DNA from: Acidobacteriota bacterium
Lineage (GTDB): Bacteria > Acidobacteriota > Terriglobia > Bryobacterales > Bryobacteraceae
NCBI GenBank assembly: GCA_016870995.1
Contig: VFZU01000013.1
Location: forward strand, 1-64,000
Direction: 5' to 3'
Length of the DNA stretch: 64,000 bases
Positions 16,647 through 25,160 of the stretch are shown here, piece after piece. The translations under genes and the position numbers were made by a program. The notes under the pieces were generated by a model. It was not told the origin of the DNA and made no database searches. It saw nothing but the letters and a program-made list of their open reading frames with translations. Position 1 is the first letter of the stretch, and each line of letters opens with the position of its first letter.

Positions 16647-17980
16647 ATCACTTGATAGTCTACTTGAGCTTGCGTGGGTTTGCTTGCTGGGATTTCGATT
16701 TCGGTTCGAGTGCCTTGTCCGAGCCGGCTGTCGACGCTCATACGGTAGTGCTCTCCAAAGAGCACCTCAAGCCGCTCTTTGACGTTCGAGACGCCGATGC
16801 CGCTTGATGCTCCGAACAGATCTTCCATCTTCTCTTCGGGAATTCCCTCGCCGTCATCTTCGACGACGAGCAGCAGTCGGCCGCTTTCCAGCATGCGTGA
16901 TCGCAGCCAAATGGTGCCACCCTCGAGTTTGCCGGCCAAGCCATGTTTGATTGAGTTTTCGATCAACGGCTGTAGCACCATGGCGGGGACGGGCACGTTC
17001 AAAGTGTCTGGGGCGATCTCGCGCAGAAACCGCAGCTTCTCACCAAATCGCACCATCTCGATGGAAAGGTAATCGTCGATAAAGGCAAGTTCGTCGCGGA
17101 GGGGCGAAAACGTGTCGGTGTTTTTCATCGCGCGACGCAGCACGTTGGACAGCTTGTAGACCATGGCGCGAGCCCGGTCTGGGTCAAGGCGGATCAACGA
17201 GGAGACGCTATTGAGGGTATTGAACAAAAAGTGGGGGTTGATCTGGCTGGTGAGCGCGGCGAGACGCGCCTCGGCAATCAATCGTTGCTGGAGGGACAGT
17301 TTGCTTTCCATCCGCGTTGTGTTCCAGATCTTGAGCGGCAGAAATGCGCAAAGCACGGAGGTTCCGAATAGTGCACTGATCCAGGGCAGGAGAGGTTCGG
17401 TGTCGAGTTGGATGGGGCTGAAGATTGCGCGCGAGCGGAACATCGATTGCCCCAACAACCGTAGGCCTTCGGCGAAGAGCAACCCGATCGTGATCAGAAT
17501 GCGGTAGCCGAGCCGCGGAATCATGGCTGGCTTGCGAAGCATGCGCCACGAGCCGAGAATGTCGAACACGGGCGAGTATCGCCAGATCTCTTCGGTGCCG
17601 GGTGCGCAATCTCGAATCAGCCCACCGAGCACGCCGATGCCCGCATAGAGCGGCATGGCTAGTAGCTCATTGGCGAACATTGCCGGCAGGCTCATCAGAA
17701 TTCCGCTCACCATGCCCGTGACGTAGCCACCCATCAGGCCGGCAAGATAGGCACCCGCAATCGTGAGGTCGGCCGCCTGATAGGAGCCGGTAAAAACCCT
17801 GGCCGCCGCACCCGCACCGAAGATGGAGCCGAAGGCGAGCGCCATCTCGAGCCGCTGTGTCACCGTGCGTTCTTCGCGCAGCAACATGCGCTGAAATGCG
17901 GGGATGCGCGACAGGATTGAGGCGAGGCTAGCGGCGACGCCTAAATTGAAAAGCAGCAGGATGAAGGCCGGTTCGACCAT
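16643..17980 (-). CDS. LytS/YehU-type sensor histidine kinase
   Basis: 445 residues. About five to six transmembrane segments fill residues 5-225 (5TM-5TMR_LYT-like, with GGYVTGMVSGILMSLPAMFAN). A His_kinase domain follows, with the phospho-acceptor in TSQINPHFLFNTLNSVSSLI, then LQPLIENSIKHGL (N-box), VEDDGEGIP and GIGVSNVKERL. Kinases of this class usually pair with a LytTR-type regulator, but none is adjacent, so it is an orphan here. Its start lies 21 bases from the divergent ribA start. Confidence 0.9.
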   Translation of the reverse strand: MVEPAFILLLFNLGVAASLASILSRIPAFQRMLLREERTVTQRLEMALAFGSIFGAGAAARVFTGSYQAADLTIAGAYLAGLMGGYVTGMVSGILMSLPAMFANELLAMPLYAGIGVLGGLIRDCAPGTEEIWRYSPVFDILGSWRMLRKPAMIPRLGYRILITIGLLFAEGLRLLGQSMFRSRAIFSPIQLDTEPLLPWISALFGTSVLCAFLPLKIWNTTRMESKLSLQQRLIAEARLAALTSQINPHFLFNTLNSVSSLIRLDPDRARAMVYKLSNVLRRAMKNTDTFSPLRDELAFIDDYLSIEMVRFGEKLRFLREIAPDTLNVPVPAMVLQPLIENSIKHGLAGKLEGGTIWLRSRMLESGRLLLVVEDDGEGIPEEKMEDLFGASSGIGVSNVKERLEVLFGEHYRMSVDSRLGQGTRTEIEIPASKPTQAQVDYQVI

Positions 17981-18001
17981 AATGGAATTGTCCCCACCAT
18001 T

Positions 18002-18592
18002 ATGGAGCTAGTTCACGCTGCGGAAGCAGATTTCCCCTCAGAGTTCGGCCGGTTTCGCATCCATGGATTTGAATGGGTGCAGGGTGGAGTACGGGAGGAA
18101 GCCGTTGCGGTGGTGATGGGAGACCTCACTGGACAGCCCGCTCCCATCCTGCGGATCCACTCGCAATGCCTGACCGGGGATGTCTTTCACAGCTTGCGCT
18201 GTGATTGCCGAAAGCAGCTGGAGATGGCTTTGGCGGTGGTCGGCGGTGATGGCCGGGGCCTGGTGATCTATGAGCTGCAGGAAGGCCGTGGCATCGGTAT
18301 CATCAACAAGCTTCGAGCCTATCAACTGCAAGACCAGGGAGCCGATACCGTGGAGGCAAATGAGGCACTAGGGCTTGAGGTAGACGCACGCGATTACCGC
18401 CTGCCCGCAGCTATCTGTCGTCACTTTGGGGTAACAGCCGTGCGGCTGATGTCGAACAATCCGGACAAGATTGCCGCGCTTGAAAATGCTGGAATCCAGG
18501 TAGTCGAGCGGGTCCCGACCATTGCGGTTGGCAGTGTTCACTCAAAGGACTACCTGGATGTTAAGCGCGAGAAGCTTGGCCACCTGATCTAG
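18002..18592 (+). CDS. ribA: GTP cyclohydrolase II (riboflavin synthesis)
   Basis: A 196-residue enzyme with the zinc site SQCLTGDVFHSLRCDCRKQLE (three cysteines, about residues 58-75), the catalytic YELQEGRGIGIINKLRAYQLQDQGADTVEAN, and the C-terminal LMSNNPDKIAALENAGIQVVERVP. It opens the imidazole ring of GTP in the first committed step of riboflavin synthesis. It is a stand-alone RibA, not fused to RibB. It overlaps the 3' end of the convergent protease gene by four bases. No FMN riboswitch fits in the 21-base leader. Confidence 0.95.
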   Translation: MELVHAAEADFPSEFGRFRIHGFEWVQGGVREEAVAVVMGDLTGQPAPILRIHSQCLTGDVFHSLRCDCRKQLEMALAVVGGDGRGLVIYELQEGRGIGIINKLRAYQLQDQGADTVEANEALGLEVDARDYRLPAAICRHFGVTAVRLMSNNPDKIAALENAGIQVVERVPTIAVGSVHSKDYLDVKREKLGHLI

Positions 18593-20022
18593 CGCGTTGA
18601 CCCGATCGCAACGCTAAAGGTAAGCGATGAATCCGATTCTGCGCCAATTGCGGTATTCCGCATTGTGACGAGGAACAGTCCGCCAGATCGAGGTGTGAAG
18701 GATCCGGTGGCTGTGGTGGCGGTTCGATTGCGCAGCGATGAGGTTGCGATGACAGAGCCGGACGATGGGCACCCACCTCCACGAATCACCATCTGCAGCC
18801 GCTCTGCTTCAAAGGTGCCGCCGGTCACATTCAACGTCAGCAAGCTGTTTGTGGTGCGAGTTCCCGAAACCACAAGACCTGTCAGAGTGGGTTGGGCTGG
18901 GGCAGGGCCCGATGGAGGTGGGAGCGGAGGAGGTGGTGGAGGTGGCGGAGGCGGGGCAGCTTGTTGCGGGGTCGCTCCGTACAGAGCTTGCAGGCCAGCA
19001 AGGTCCCCTACCTCAAAGGTACGCGTGGAGGTGTTGGCTGGCCCTGTGCTGAACCACATGGTTTGATCGTTACACATCGCTGGGTCGGGGTGGTCGAGCC
19101 CGACTGTGTGGCCAAGCTCGTGCAGGCCGACGCCCTCAATGTCGAACTTGTCTGCCTCTCCCGAGCTGCTCCACTGGAACATACGATTGAAGGTAATTGT
19201 GAAGCCGACTATGGTTTGCGTGGCGGGCTGAAAGGAAACCCTTGCCTGTGCGAGTACTCCCTGACCTGTTACTGGCCCGTAGCTGATGACATTAGTGCTG
19301 AAGGAATTGTTTGTAAACCGGATCGGTACACCCGAGCTGCTGATCGTGTTCGCGGCGGCAATCACCGCAGTGCGGAATGTCGAACTCAAAGTAGAATCCA
19401 GCTTGTAGGTCAGGTTATTGGTCCGCCATTTCGGGCCCATCAAGTTGAAACAAGTGGCATCACCAGCATTGAGTTGGACTTCTGGTTCGCTCGATTTTTT
19501 TCGCGAATTCGAGAGAAAGTCGTTTGCGCGCGACCATTCTGCCTCTCGAACGGGCTCGCCGATTTCTTCGAGTTCCTCGCGGATCTTAAAGAGAAGCTCC
19601 TTCGCGGTCATGCGAACTTCGCCCAGGTAGCGACCATCCAGCTCGTACTTCGCGGTGGCGTCGAAGCCCCCCTTTTCATTGGTGCTAAGAAAAACCAGTG
19701 CGGCTTCGCTCGCTTCAAAGTGAGGTGCGCTTGTGAACAACACGCCCTCGTCGCCGACGATTCCGCCTGGGATCGTGAAGGTGATCTGCGAGGGAGTTTC
19801 CAGGTCCTGTTTGAGAACTGCAGTCACTCTGAGAGTGATGTCGCTGTAGATCTCTCCATCCGGGGCGTAATAGCTGTAGATGCGATCTACTTGCCCAGTC
19901 ACAACGTTGTTAGCGGTGCGAACATCACGCTTGAGGTCCACAATTTTTGTGGCACCCCATCCAAGCGCTGCACAGAAAATCAAGGCACAACCCGCCTTGG
20001 GCAGTGATGAAAGACGATTCAT
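18589..20022 (-). CDS. secreted matrixin-like zinc metalloprotease
   Basis: 477 residues with a signal peptide (AGCALIFCAALGWGATK). After a propeptide-like N-terminal region, the zinc motif HELGHTVGLDH sits near residue 300, and the Met-turn is plausibly NDQTMWF, as in M10/matrixin-type metzincins. A run of about 20 residues dominated by proline (QAAPPPPPPPPPPLPPPSGPAPAQP) links the protease to a C-terminal beta-rich domain of about 90 residues (LTGLVVSGTRTTNSLLTLNVTGG). Unlike the subtilisin pseudogene, its proline linker is in frame. Probably extracellular; substrate unknown. Confidence 0.85.
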   Translation of the reverse strand: MNRLSSLPKAGCALIFCAALGWGATKIVDLKRDVRTANNVVTGQVDRIYSYYAPDGEIYSDITLRVTAVLKQDLETPSQITFTIPGGIVGDEGVLFTSAPHFEASEAALVFLSTNEKGGFDATAKYELDGRYLGEVRMTAKELLFKIREELEEIGEPVREAEWSRANDFLSNSRKKSSEPEVQLNAGDATCFNLMGPKWRTNNLTYKLDSTLSSTFRTAVIAAANTISSSGVPIRFTNNSFSTNVISYGPVTGQGVLAQARVSFQPATQTIVGFTITFNRMFQWSSSGEADKFDIEGVGLHELGHTVGLDHPDPAMCNDQTMWFSTGPANTSTRTFEVGDLAGLQALYGATPQQAAPPPPPPPPPPLPPPSGPAPAQPTLTGLVVSGTRTTNSLLTLNVTGGTFEAERLQMVIRGGGCPSSGSVIATSSLRNRTATTATGSFTPRSGGLFLVTMRNTAIGAESDSSLTFSVAIGSTR

Positions 20023-20064
20023 AGGATTTCAATCCTTGAAGGTCGAATTTCGCGAGAGTATGAG

Positions 20065-20991
20065 TTAATTTTTGGCTGGATCGGAAAGATTCGCGCCGCT
20101 TGGCTCAAACCGGGCGAGAAACCTTCTGAAGTGGTCGATGTGTCCCGGTGTCAATCGAGGATACTCACGACCGTAGCCTTGGACGCGGAAGGTCTGGTCT
20201 GCCTTGGGGATGACCGAGATCTGGTAGTCTTTGCGCTTCTGTTTTGTGAGTGCTTCGCGCAGGTCGAAGGCGATCTGGCGCGTGCCGCGTTCGAGATTGG
20301 AATTGCGGCCATCCGCCTCACCGAGCAGCACAAAGATGGGACATTGCAGGGCTGCGATTGAGGTTATCCGTTCGTGTGAGGGAGATAGCAACATCACAAA
20401 CTCAGGGGCTCCCTCCTTGGGCAAGACAGGAATCGGCATGTCCTCGGTGAGGATCCAGCCTGCTCCCGGTTGGGGTTTGGAAGAGGTGGCGATACCCAGC
20501 CTTGCGAGCAGATCGGCGTTGAAGTGGGCCAGGGCTTCGTTCTTACTGAAAACCTGGACCTTGGCGCGAACACTGCGTTGTGTCGGCGTCAGGTCGACTG
20601 GACCGTCTTCGCGATAGGGCTGCGTGGGGATCCGCCCCAGACGCCGCAAGTGAATTTTCTCTTCGGCCGGCTTGAACTCGACATCGAAAGTCGGGCCGCC
20701 GTATCCGCCCTGGTATTGGCGCGGACCTTCGACGAGCGGCAAGGTGAACTGGAACAGGCCGCCTTCGAGCTTCCAGGTCTGTACTGCATGAGTCGCCAAA
20801 AACAGGTCTCTGCAACTGAAGCGGAATTCGAATGCGTTGCCAGCCTTGGCGGCAAAGTCGAAGTTGACATTCATTGAGGAGGCTCCATTGGTGAGCCTGC
20901 CTTCCCAGCGTCCTTCGATCGTGCCAGTCGATCCGCGGCGTCCGCAGGCGCCGAGCGCCGGAAGTGTAAGCAACAGATTTCTACGGTTCAT
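20065..20991 (-). CDS. predicted lipoprotein, hydrolase-like C-terminal part
   Basis: A 308-residue protein with a leader resembling a Tat/lipoprotein signal (MNRRNLLLTLPALGACGRRG). The first half (GTIEGRWEGRLTNGASSMNVNFDF ... FKPAEEKIHLRRLGRIPTQPY) is beta-rich. The second half (ALQCPIFVLLGEADGRNSNLERGTRQIAFDLREAL ... YPRLTPGHIDHFRRFLARFEP) resembles the last part of alpha/beta hydrolases, with the Asp (GEADG) and His (GHIDHF) but no visible nucleophile elbow. It overlaps the upstream methyltransferase gene by four bases and is the last gene of the lipid-cluster arm. Function unassigned. Confidence 0.6.
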   Translation of the reverse strand: MNRRNLLLTLPALGACGRRGSTGTIEGRWEGRLTNGASSMNVNFDFAAKAGNAFEFRFSCRDLFLATHAVQTWKLEGGLFQFTLPLVEGPRQYQGGYGGPTFDVEFKPAEEKIHLRRLGRIPTQPYREDGPVDLTPTQRSVRAKVQVFSKNEALAHFNADLLARLGIATSSKPQPGAGWILTEDMPIPVLPKEGAPEFVMLLSPSHERITSIAALQCPIFVLLGEADGRNSNLERGTRQIAFDLREALTKQKRKDYQISVIPKADQTFRVQGYGREYPRLTPGHIDHFRRFLARFEPSGANLSDPAKN

Positions 20992-22001
20992 GGTTTTTCA
21001 AAAAGGTAATGGGATACTCCCCATTCCGAGCCTTTCTTGTAGGCAAATAGTTCTGCGCAGGCCATAAAAAACACGCGCCATCGCACGATCCAACGGGTTT
21101 CCTCGGCGGGGCCATAACACTTGCTGAACAACTGCCTGATGCTGGCCTCGTTGGCATCCATGCGAACCAGCCAGTCCTCGCAGGTCTGAGCATAGTGCCG
21201 CCCATTGATCTGCCACGATTCAGCCAGTTTCAGGTCGCGATCAAACTCGCCCAGCAATGCGTGCGATGGCATCTGCCCGCCTGAGAAGAAGTATTGCGCC
21301 ATCCAGTCGTTTTCCTGGCCGGTCTCGAAAGGATAAGCGAATTGGCGATGCGTGAAGATATGCACAAACAGGCTGCTCCCCGGATTCAACCAGCTGGCCA
21401 CTCGTCGCAGCAACTCTTCATAATTCCGCATGTGCTCGAACATCTCAACGCTCACGATGCGATCGAACTGACGACCGGGCGTGAAATGGACCATGTCGGC
21501 GGTGACCACTTCAAGATTGGCGAAGCACATTCGCTTTGCTTCGCTGTCGATAAATGCCTTCTGCGTTTTGGAATTCGAGACGGCGAGGATGGTCGATGAG
21601 GGAAATTTCTCCGCCATCCAAAGCGACAAAGAGCCCCAACCACAACCCAGTTCGAGGATGCTCTCGCCATCGTTCAATCGCGCCCGTTTGCAGGTGATCG
21701 AGAGCATCGCCTCTTCGGCCTCGGTGAGCGTTTCACTGCCAGTCTCATACCAGGCGCATGAGTACTTGCGACGAGGCCCTAGCGCTTTGAGAAAGAACTC
21801 CGTGGGTACTTCATAGTGCTGTGCGTTGGCGTCTGTGGTGTGGAATGCAAGCGGGCTAGTGCGGATCTCCCTTCGCCAGGCGGCTGCATCCCGCCCAGCT
21901 TCTTCAATCAGTCGCTGCTGGAGAAGGCGTCGAATGCCTGTGCGAATGAGCCAGTCTGGAATCAGATTCCGGTCGAGCCACGATTCGTAAAATGCTGCCA
22001 T
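20988..22001 (-). CDS. CFA-synthase-like SAM methyltransferase
   Basis: 337 residues. The SAM motif ILELGCGWGSLSLWMAEKF (about residue 116), the preceding HYEVPTEFFLKALGPRRKYSCAWYETG and the later SVEMFEHMRNYEELLRRVA follow the Mycolic_acid/CFA methyltransferase layout, with a C-terminal half nearer to coclaurine-N-methyltransferase-like members. These enzymes methylate unsaturated fatty chains or small molecules at the membrane surface. It starts on the last base of the DUF1295 gene and overlaps the next gene by four bases. A second, canonical CFA synthase lies at 25161, so the two probably act on different substrates or positions. Confidence 0.82.
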   Translation of the reverse strand: MAAFYESWLDRNLIPDWLIRTGIRRLLQQRLIEEAGRDAAAWRREIRTSPLAFHTTDANAQHYEVPTEFFLKALGPRRKYSCAWYETGSETLTEAEEAMLSITCKRARLNDGESILELGCGWGSLSLWMAEKFPSSTILAVSNSKTQKAFIDSEAKRMCFANLEVVTADMVHFTPGRQFDRIVSVEMFEHMRNYEELLRRVASWLNPGSSLFVHIFTHRQFAYPFETGQENDWMAQYFFSGGQMPSHALLGEFDRDLKLAESWQINGRHYAQTCEDWLVRMDANEASIRQLFSKCYGPAEETRWIVRWRVFFMACAELFAYKKGSEWGVSHYLFEKP

Positions 22002-22825
22002 CAGACCTCAACTGCTTTCTTGGGGGGCATGGGGATAAATGCGCTCACTTCTTGCTGATACTTGCGATAAGCATCGCCCTTGCTGCGCAAAGCCTGTTCT
22101 TCGGTCGGCGGAATACCGGTCACGTTAAGCACAAAATGCAGCATGAGGGCTGGCGAGATCATGCCGAGAAATCCCCAGGGGGAAGTTAACGCGTAAAGGC
22201 CGTAGCTCAGCCAAACCAGCCACTCGAAAAAGTAGTTGGGGTGCCTCGACCAGGCCCAGAGGCCCTCCCGGCAAACCTGCCCCTGGTTTGCGGGCATCTG
22301 CTTGAACCGGTTGAGCTGCATGTCGGCAATCGTCACGCCAGAGACGCCAATCAGCCATGTGATCATCGCAAGCTTGTCGAACAGATTGAATTCAGCATCA
22401 AAGTTCAAGCAGGCCAGCAGGAACGGCAAAGCCAATACGACGCAACTGATTGCCTGCATCTCGAAAAACAACAGAAACTTCAGCTCAATATTGGGAGCCC
22501 ATTTGCGCCGCAGCTCGACATAGCGGCCTTCTTCAGGATGCCCGATCACGCGATTTAGCAACAGGTGCAGCGCGAGGCGGCCGCCCCAGACGAGCACCAT
22601 AATGGCGAGCAGCCATCGCCGTGAGAACGCCCCCGAACCGTTGAGCGCATAAAAACCAGCGCACAATGTAATCCCGATCGCCCAGCCCGCGTCGACGATC
22701 GCTGCGTTTTTCAGCGGCAAATGAATTAGCCACAAGATGAACATCCATGCGCAGACTACCAGCAGGGATTGCGTTGTCAGGTTGAGAAACTCCTTCCAAT
22801 AAGGAATAGTGCTAAACGGATTCAT
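22001..22825 (-). CDS. DUF1295 membrane protein (steroid 5-alpha-reductase-like fold)
   Basis: A 274-residue inner-membrane protein with about seven hydrophobic segments. The C-terminal signature REGLWAWSRHPNYFFEWLVWLSYGLYAL and GIPPTEEQALRSKGDAYRKYQQEVSAFIPMPP is typical of DUF1295, a family related to steroid reductases and isoprenylcysteine methyltransferases that reduce or modify lipids. It overlaps DUF1475 by 14 bases and the CFA-like gene by one. DUF1295 genes are known to accompany CFA-type methyltransferases. Confidence 0.85.
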   Translation of the reverse strand: MNPFSTIPYWKEFLNLTTQSLLVVCAWMFILWLIHLPLKNAAIVDAGWAIGITLCAGFYALNGSGAFSRRWLLAIMVLVWGGRLALHLLLNRVIGHPEEGRYVELRRKWAPNIELKFLLFFEMQAISCVVLALPFLLACLNFDAEFNLFDKLAMITWLIGVSGVTIADMQLNRFKQMPANQGQVCREGLWAWSRHPNYFFEWLVWLSYGLYALTSPWGFLGMISPALMLHFVLNVTGIPPTEEQALRSKGDAYRKYQQEVSAFIPMPPKKAVEV

Positions 22826-23159
22826 TTGCGCGCCTTTGAACCAGTATCGTCCAAGGTTCCTGGTCTGGCTCTAAGGAAAACAACTGGATCAATACGTAAA
22901 GACTCATTGCGATATTACCCAGGGTCATGATGAGAACAAACCAGACGATGCGCCCAAGCCATTTGGGTTCTTTGTAGCTCACCCAAACATAAAAGGTCAG
23001 GAAGCCGAAATATGCATCCCACAACGTAGCGGGAGACCAGGGGTTGTCCCCAAAGGTGGCGAAAGCCTCCCAAATGGGCATCTCAAGACTGGTGCGGACC
23101 GTGACAAAGATCATGGAGACAAAAATCGCGCCAAACAACGCGATCAGTAGGCTTCTCAT
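22812..23159 (-). CDS. DUF1475 small membrane protein
   Basis: 115 residues from ATG 23159 (MRSLLIALFGAIFVSMIFVTVRTSLE); the longer 158-residue frame would run into the divergent oxidoreductase gene. Three hydrophobic helices with the conserved WEAFATFGDNPWSPATLWDAYFGFLTFYVWVSYKEP fit the DUF1475 family. Function unknown. First gene of the left arm of the lipid cluster; its start codon lies only 10 bases from that of the divergent oxidoreductase gene. Confidence 0.78.
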   Translation of the reverse strand: MRSLLIALFGAIFVSMIFVTVRTSLEMPIWEAFATFGDNPWSPATLWDAYFGFLTFYVWVSYKEPKWLGRIVWFVLIMTLGNIAMSLYVLIQLFSLEPDQEPWTILVQRRANESV

Positions 23160-23169
23160 AAGTGGATAG

Positions 23170-24423
23170 ATGCGCGTTGCCGTCGTAGGGAGTGGAATTT
23201 CCGGTCTTACCGCCGCCTGGCTCTTGAGCCGGCGGCATGAAATGCATCTTTTTGAAAAAGACACGCGTCTTGGTGGGCACACGCACACGCATTCTATTCA
23301 GACGAGCCAGGGCCCAAGGCCAATCGATTCGGGCTTTATTGTTCACAACGACCGCACTTACCCAAATCTGATTCGGCTGTTCGCTGAAATTGGCGTGGAG
23401 TGTGAGAACAGCGACATGAGCTGGGGCGTCACCGATCATGAGGGCTTCGAATACTCCAGCCGCGGGGCGAGCGGGTTTTTCGCGAACCCACTGCGATTGG
23501 CTTCTCCAACGCATTGGCAACTCCTTCGCGATATTCTGCGCTTCAATCGCGAGGCGCTTCAGTTGCTTCGCCAGGGCAAGGCCGAGAGCATGATGCTCGG
23601 TGTGTTCATTGAAGAACGCGGTTACTCGGCGGCGTTCCGCGATTACTACCTCTACCCGACCGTTGCTGCCATCTGGTCTACTTCGCCACGCAAGGTCCTG
23701 GAATTCCCCGCCGCGACTCTGATCCGTTTTTTCGATAATCACGGCCTGCTTGGGATTTCTGGCCATCCGCAGTGGCGGGTGCTGCGAGGGGGCTCGAGTG
23801 TTTACATTCCAAAGCTCACCGCGCCGCTTGATGGCAACATCCATGCCGGCAAACCAGTGGTGAGCGTGACCCGCGTTCAGGGCGGCGTTGAAGTGAAGCA
23901 GGATGGGGAAGAGGGATTGCGCTTTGATGCCGCAGTCATTGCAGCCCATGCTCCGCAAGCCTTGGCGCTGCTGCGAGACTCAAGCCCTCTTGAACGAGAA
24001 ATTCTCGAGAGCTTTCGCGTGACTTCCAATGAAGCGGTGTTGCATACCGACACGAGCATTCTGCCGCGCCGCAAGGCTGCCTGGGCCAGTTGGAATTACC
24101 GCATCCCACCAGAGCGGGTCGCCCCGGCCACGCTGACCTACGATATGAACCGACTTCAGAACATCGATACCCCCGAGCGCTATCTGGTCACGCTAAACTC
24201 TACGGAACGAATCGATCCGTCGAAAATCCTGCGTCGCATGAATTACCAGCATCCTCTCTACACTCTCGAAGCGGTTCGCGCACAATCTCGTTGGTCTGAA
24301 ATCAGCGGCGCAAACGGTGTTCATTTTTGTGGCGCCTACTGGTTCAACGGATTTCACGAGGATGGCTACAAGAGCTCCTTGCGCGTGGCTCAAGCCTTGG
24401 GAGTTCCATGCGAGATTCTTTAG
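23170..24423 (+). CDS. FAD-dependent amine-oxidase-like oxidoreductase
   Basis: 417 residues: dinucleotide motif VAVVGSGISGLTAAWLLSRRHEMHLFEKDTRLGGH at the N-terminus, then IDSGFIVHNDRTYPNLIRLFAEIGV and a C-terminal GVHFCGAYWFNGFHEDGYKSSLRVAQAL, matching the flavoprotein usually found beside DUF1365 and CFA synthase. Related proteins are thought to desaturate or oxidise modified fatty acids; this is an inference from context. Its 3' end overlaps the DUF1365 start by 16 bases. Confidence 0.85.
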   Translation: MRVAVVGSGISGLTAAWLLSRRHEMHLFEKDTRLGGHTHTHSIQTSQGPRPIDSGFIVHNDRTYPNLIRLFAEIGVECENSDMSWGVTDHEGFEYSSRGASGFFANPLRLASPTHWQLLRDILRFNREALQLLRQGKAESMMLGVFIEERGYSAAFRDYYLYPTVAAIWSTSPRKVLEFPAATLIRFFDNHGLLGISGHPQWRVLRGGSSVYIPKLTAPLDGNIHAGKPVVSVTRVQGGVEVKQDGEEGLRFDAAVIAAHAPQALALLRDSSPLEREILESFRVTSNEAVLHTDTSILPRRKAAWASWNYRIPPERVAPATLTYDMNRLQNIDTPERYLVTLNSTERIDPSKILRRMNYQHPLYTLEAVRAQSRWSEISGANGVHFCGAYWFNGFHEDGYKSSLRVAQALGVPCEIL

Positions 24424-25145
24424 CGCCTGGCTTGTATCGGGGGAAGGTTCGCCACCGTCGCTTCCATCCTGTCGAGCATGAGTTCGAGTATTCCGTCTTC
24501 ATGGCGTTTCTTGATATCGACCGGCTGGCCGAATTGATGAGGGTCTCCCCGCTGAGTGGCTATGGCAAGCCGGCGCTGGTTGCTTTTCGAGAAGAGGACC
24601 ATTTTGGTGACCCAGGCCTTTCGTTGCGCCAGCGCCTGACCGCGGATGCAGCGGCTCAGGGCATTACTTTACCCAGCGGGCCAATGTATCTGCTCACCCA
24701 TCTGCGCTACGCCGGCTATTGCTTCAATCCGATCTCTCTTTACTATTGCTACGAGCCGGAGGGTACCGAGCCTGCATATGTAATGGCTGAAGTTCACAGT
24801 ACCTTCGGTGAGCAACACAACTATTGGATCGATGGGTTGCGCGCCGACGGAGTCACCAAGCAATTGCACGTGTCGCCCTTCAACACGATGGACAACGAAT
24901 ATGGGTTTCGACTGAGCGCCCCCGCGGCGACACTGGTGGCTCATATCGATTCTTTCCGACAGGGCAATCGATTTTTCGATGCGACTCTCTCGATGAGCTG
25001 GATTCCTTGGACCGCATCCAATCTGCATCGGGCTCTGGTGACGTATCCTCTAATGACCCTCAAGGTCATCGCGGCGATCCATTGGGAAGCGTTGCGAATT
25101 TATCTGAAGCGGGTGCCCTTTGTGCCGCACCCTTCAAAACCATAA
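24408..25145 (+). CDS. DUF1365 family protein
   Basis: 245 residues from ATG 24408 (MRDSLAPGLYRGKVRHRRFHPVEHEFEYSVFMAFLDIDRL); the track start at 24327 extends into the oxidoreductase gene. Family hallmarks are LTHLRYAGYCFNPISLYYCYEPEG, EVHSTFGEQHNYWI and HVSPFNTMDNEYGFRLSAP. DUF1365 has no established activity but is regularly encoded between an FAD oxidoreductase and a CFA synthase, as here. The CFA synthase gene follows after 15 bases. Confidence 0.87.
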   Translation: MRDSLAPGLYRGKVRHRRFHPVEHEFEYSVFMAFLDIDRLAELMRVSPLSGYGKPALVAFREEDHFGDPGLSLRQRLTADAAAQGITLPSGPMYLLTHLRYAGYCFNPISLYYCYEPEGTEPAYVMAEVHSTFGEQHNYWIDGLRADGVTKQLHVSPFNTMDNEYGFRLSAPAATLVAHIDSFRQGNRFFDATLSMSWIPWTASNLHRALVTYPLMTLKVIAAIHWEALRIYLKRVPFVPHPSKP

Positions 25146-25160
25146 CGGGACTAAATCACG

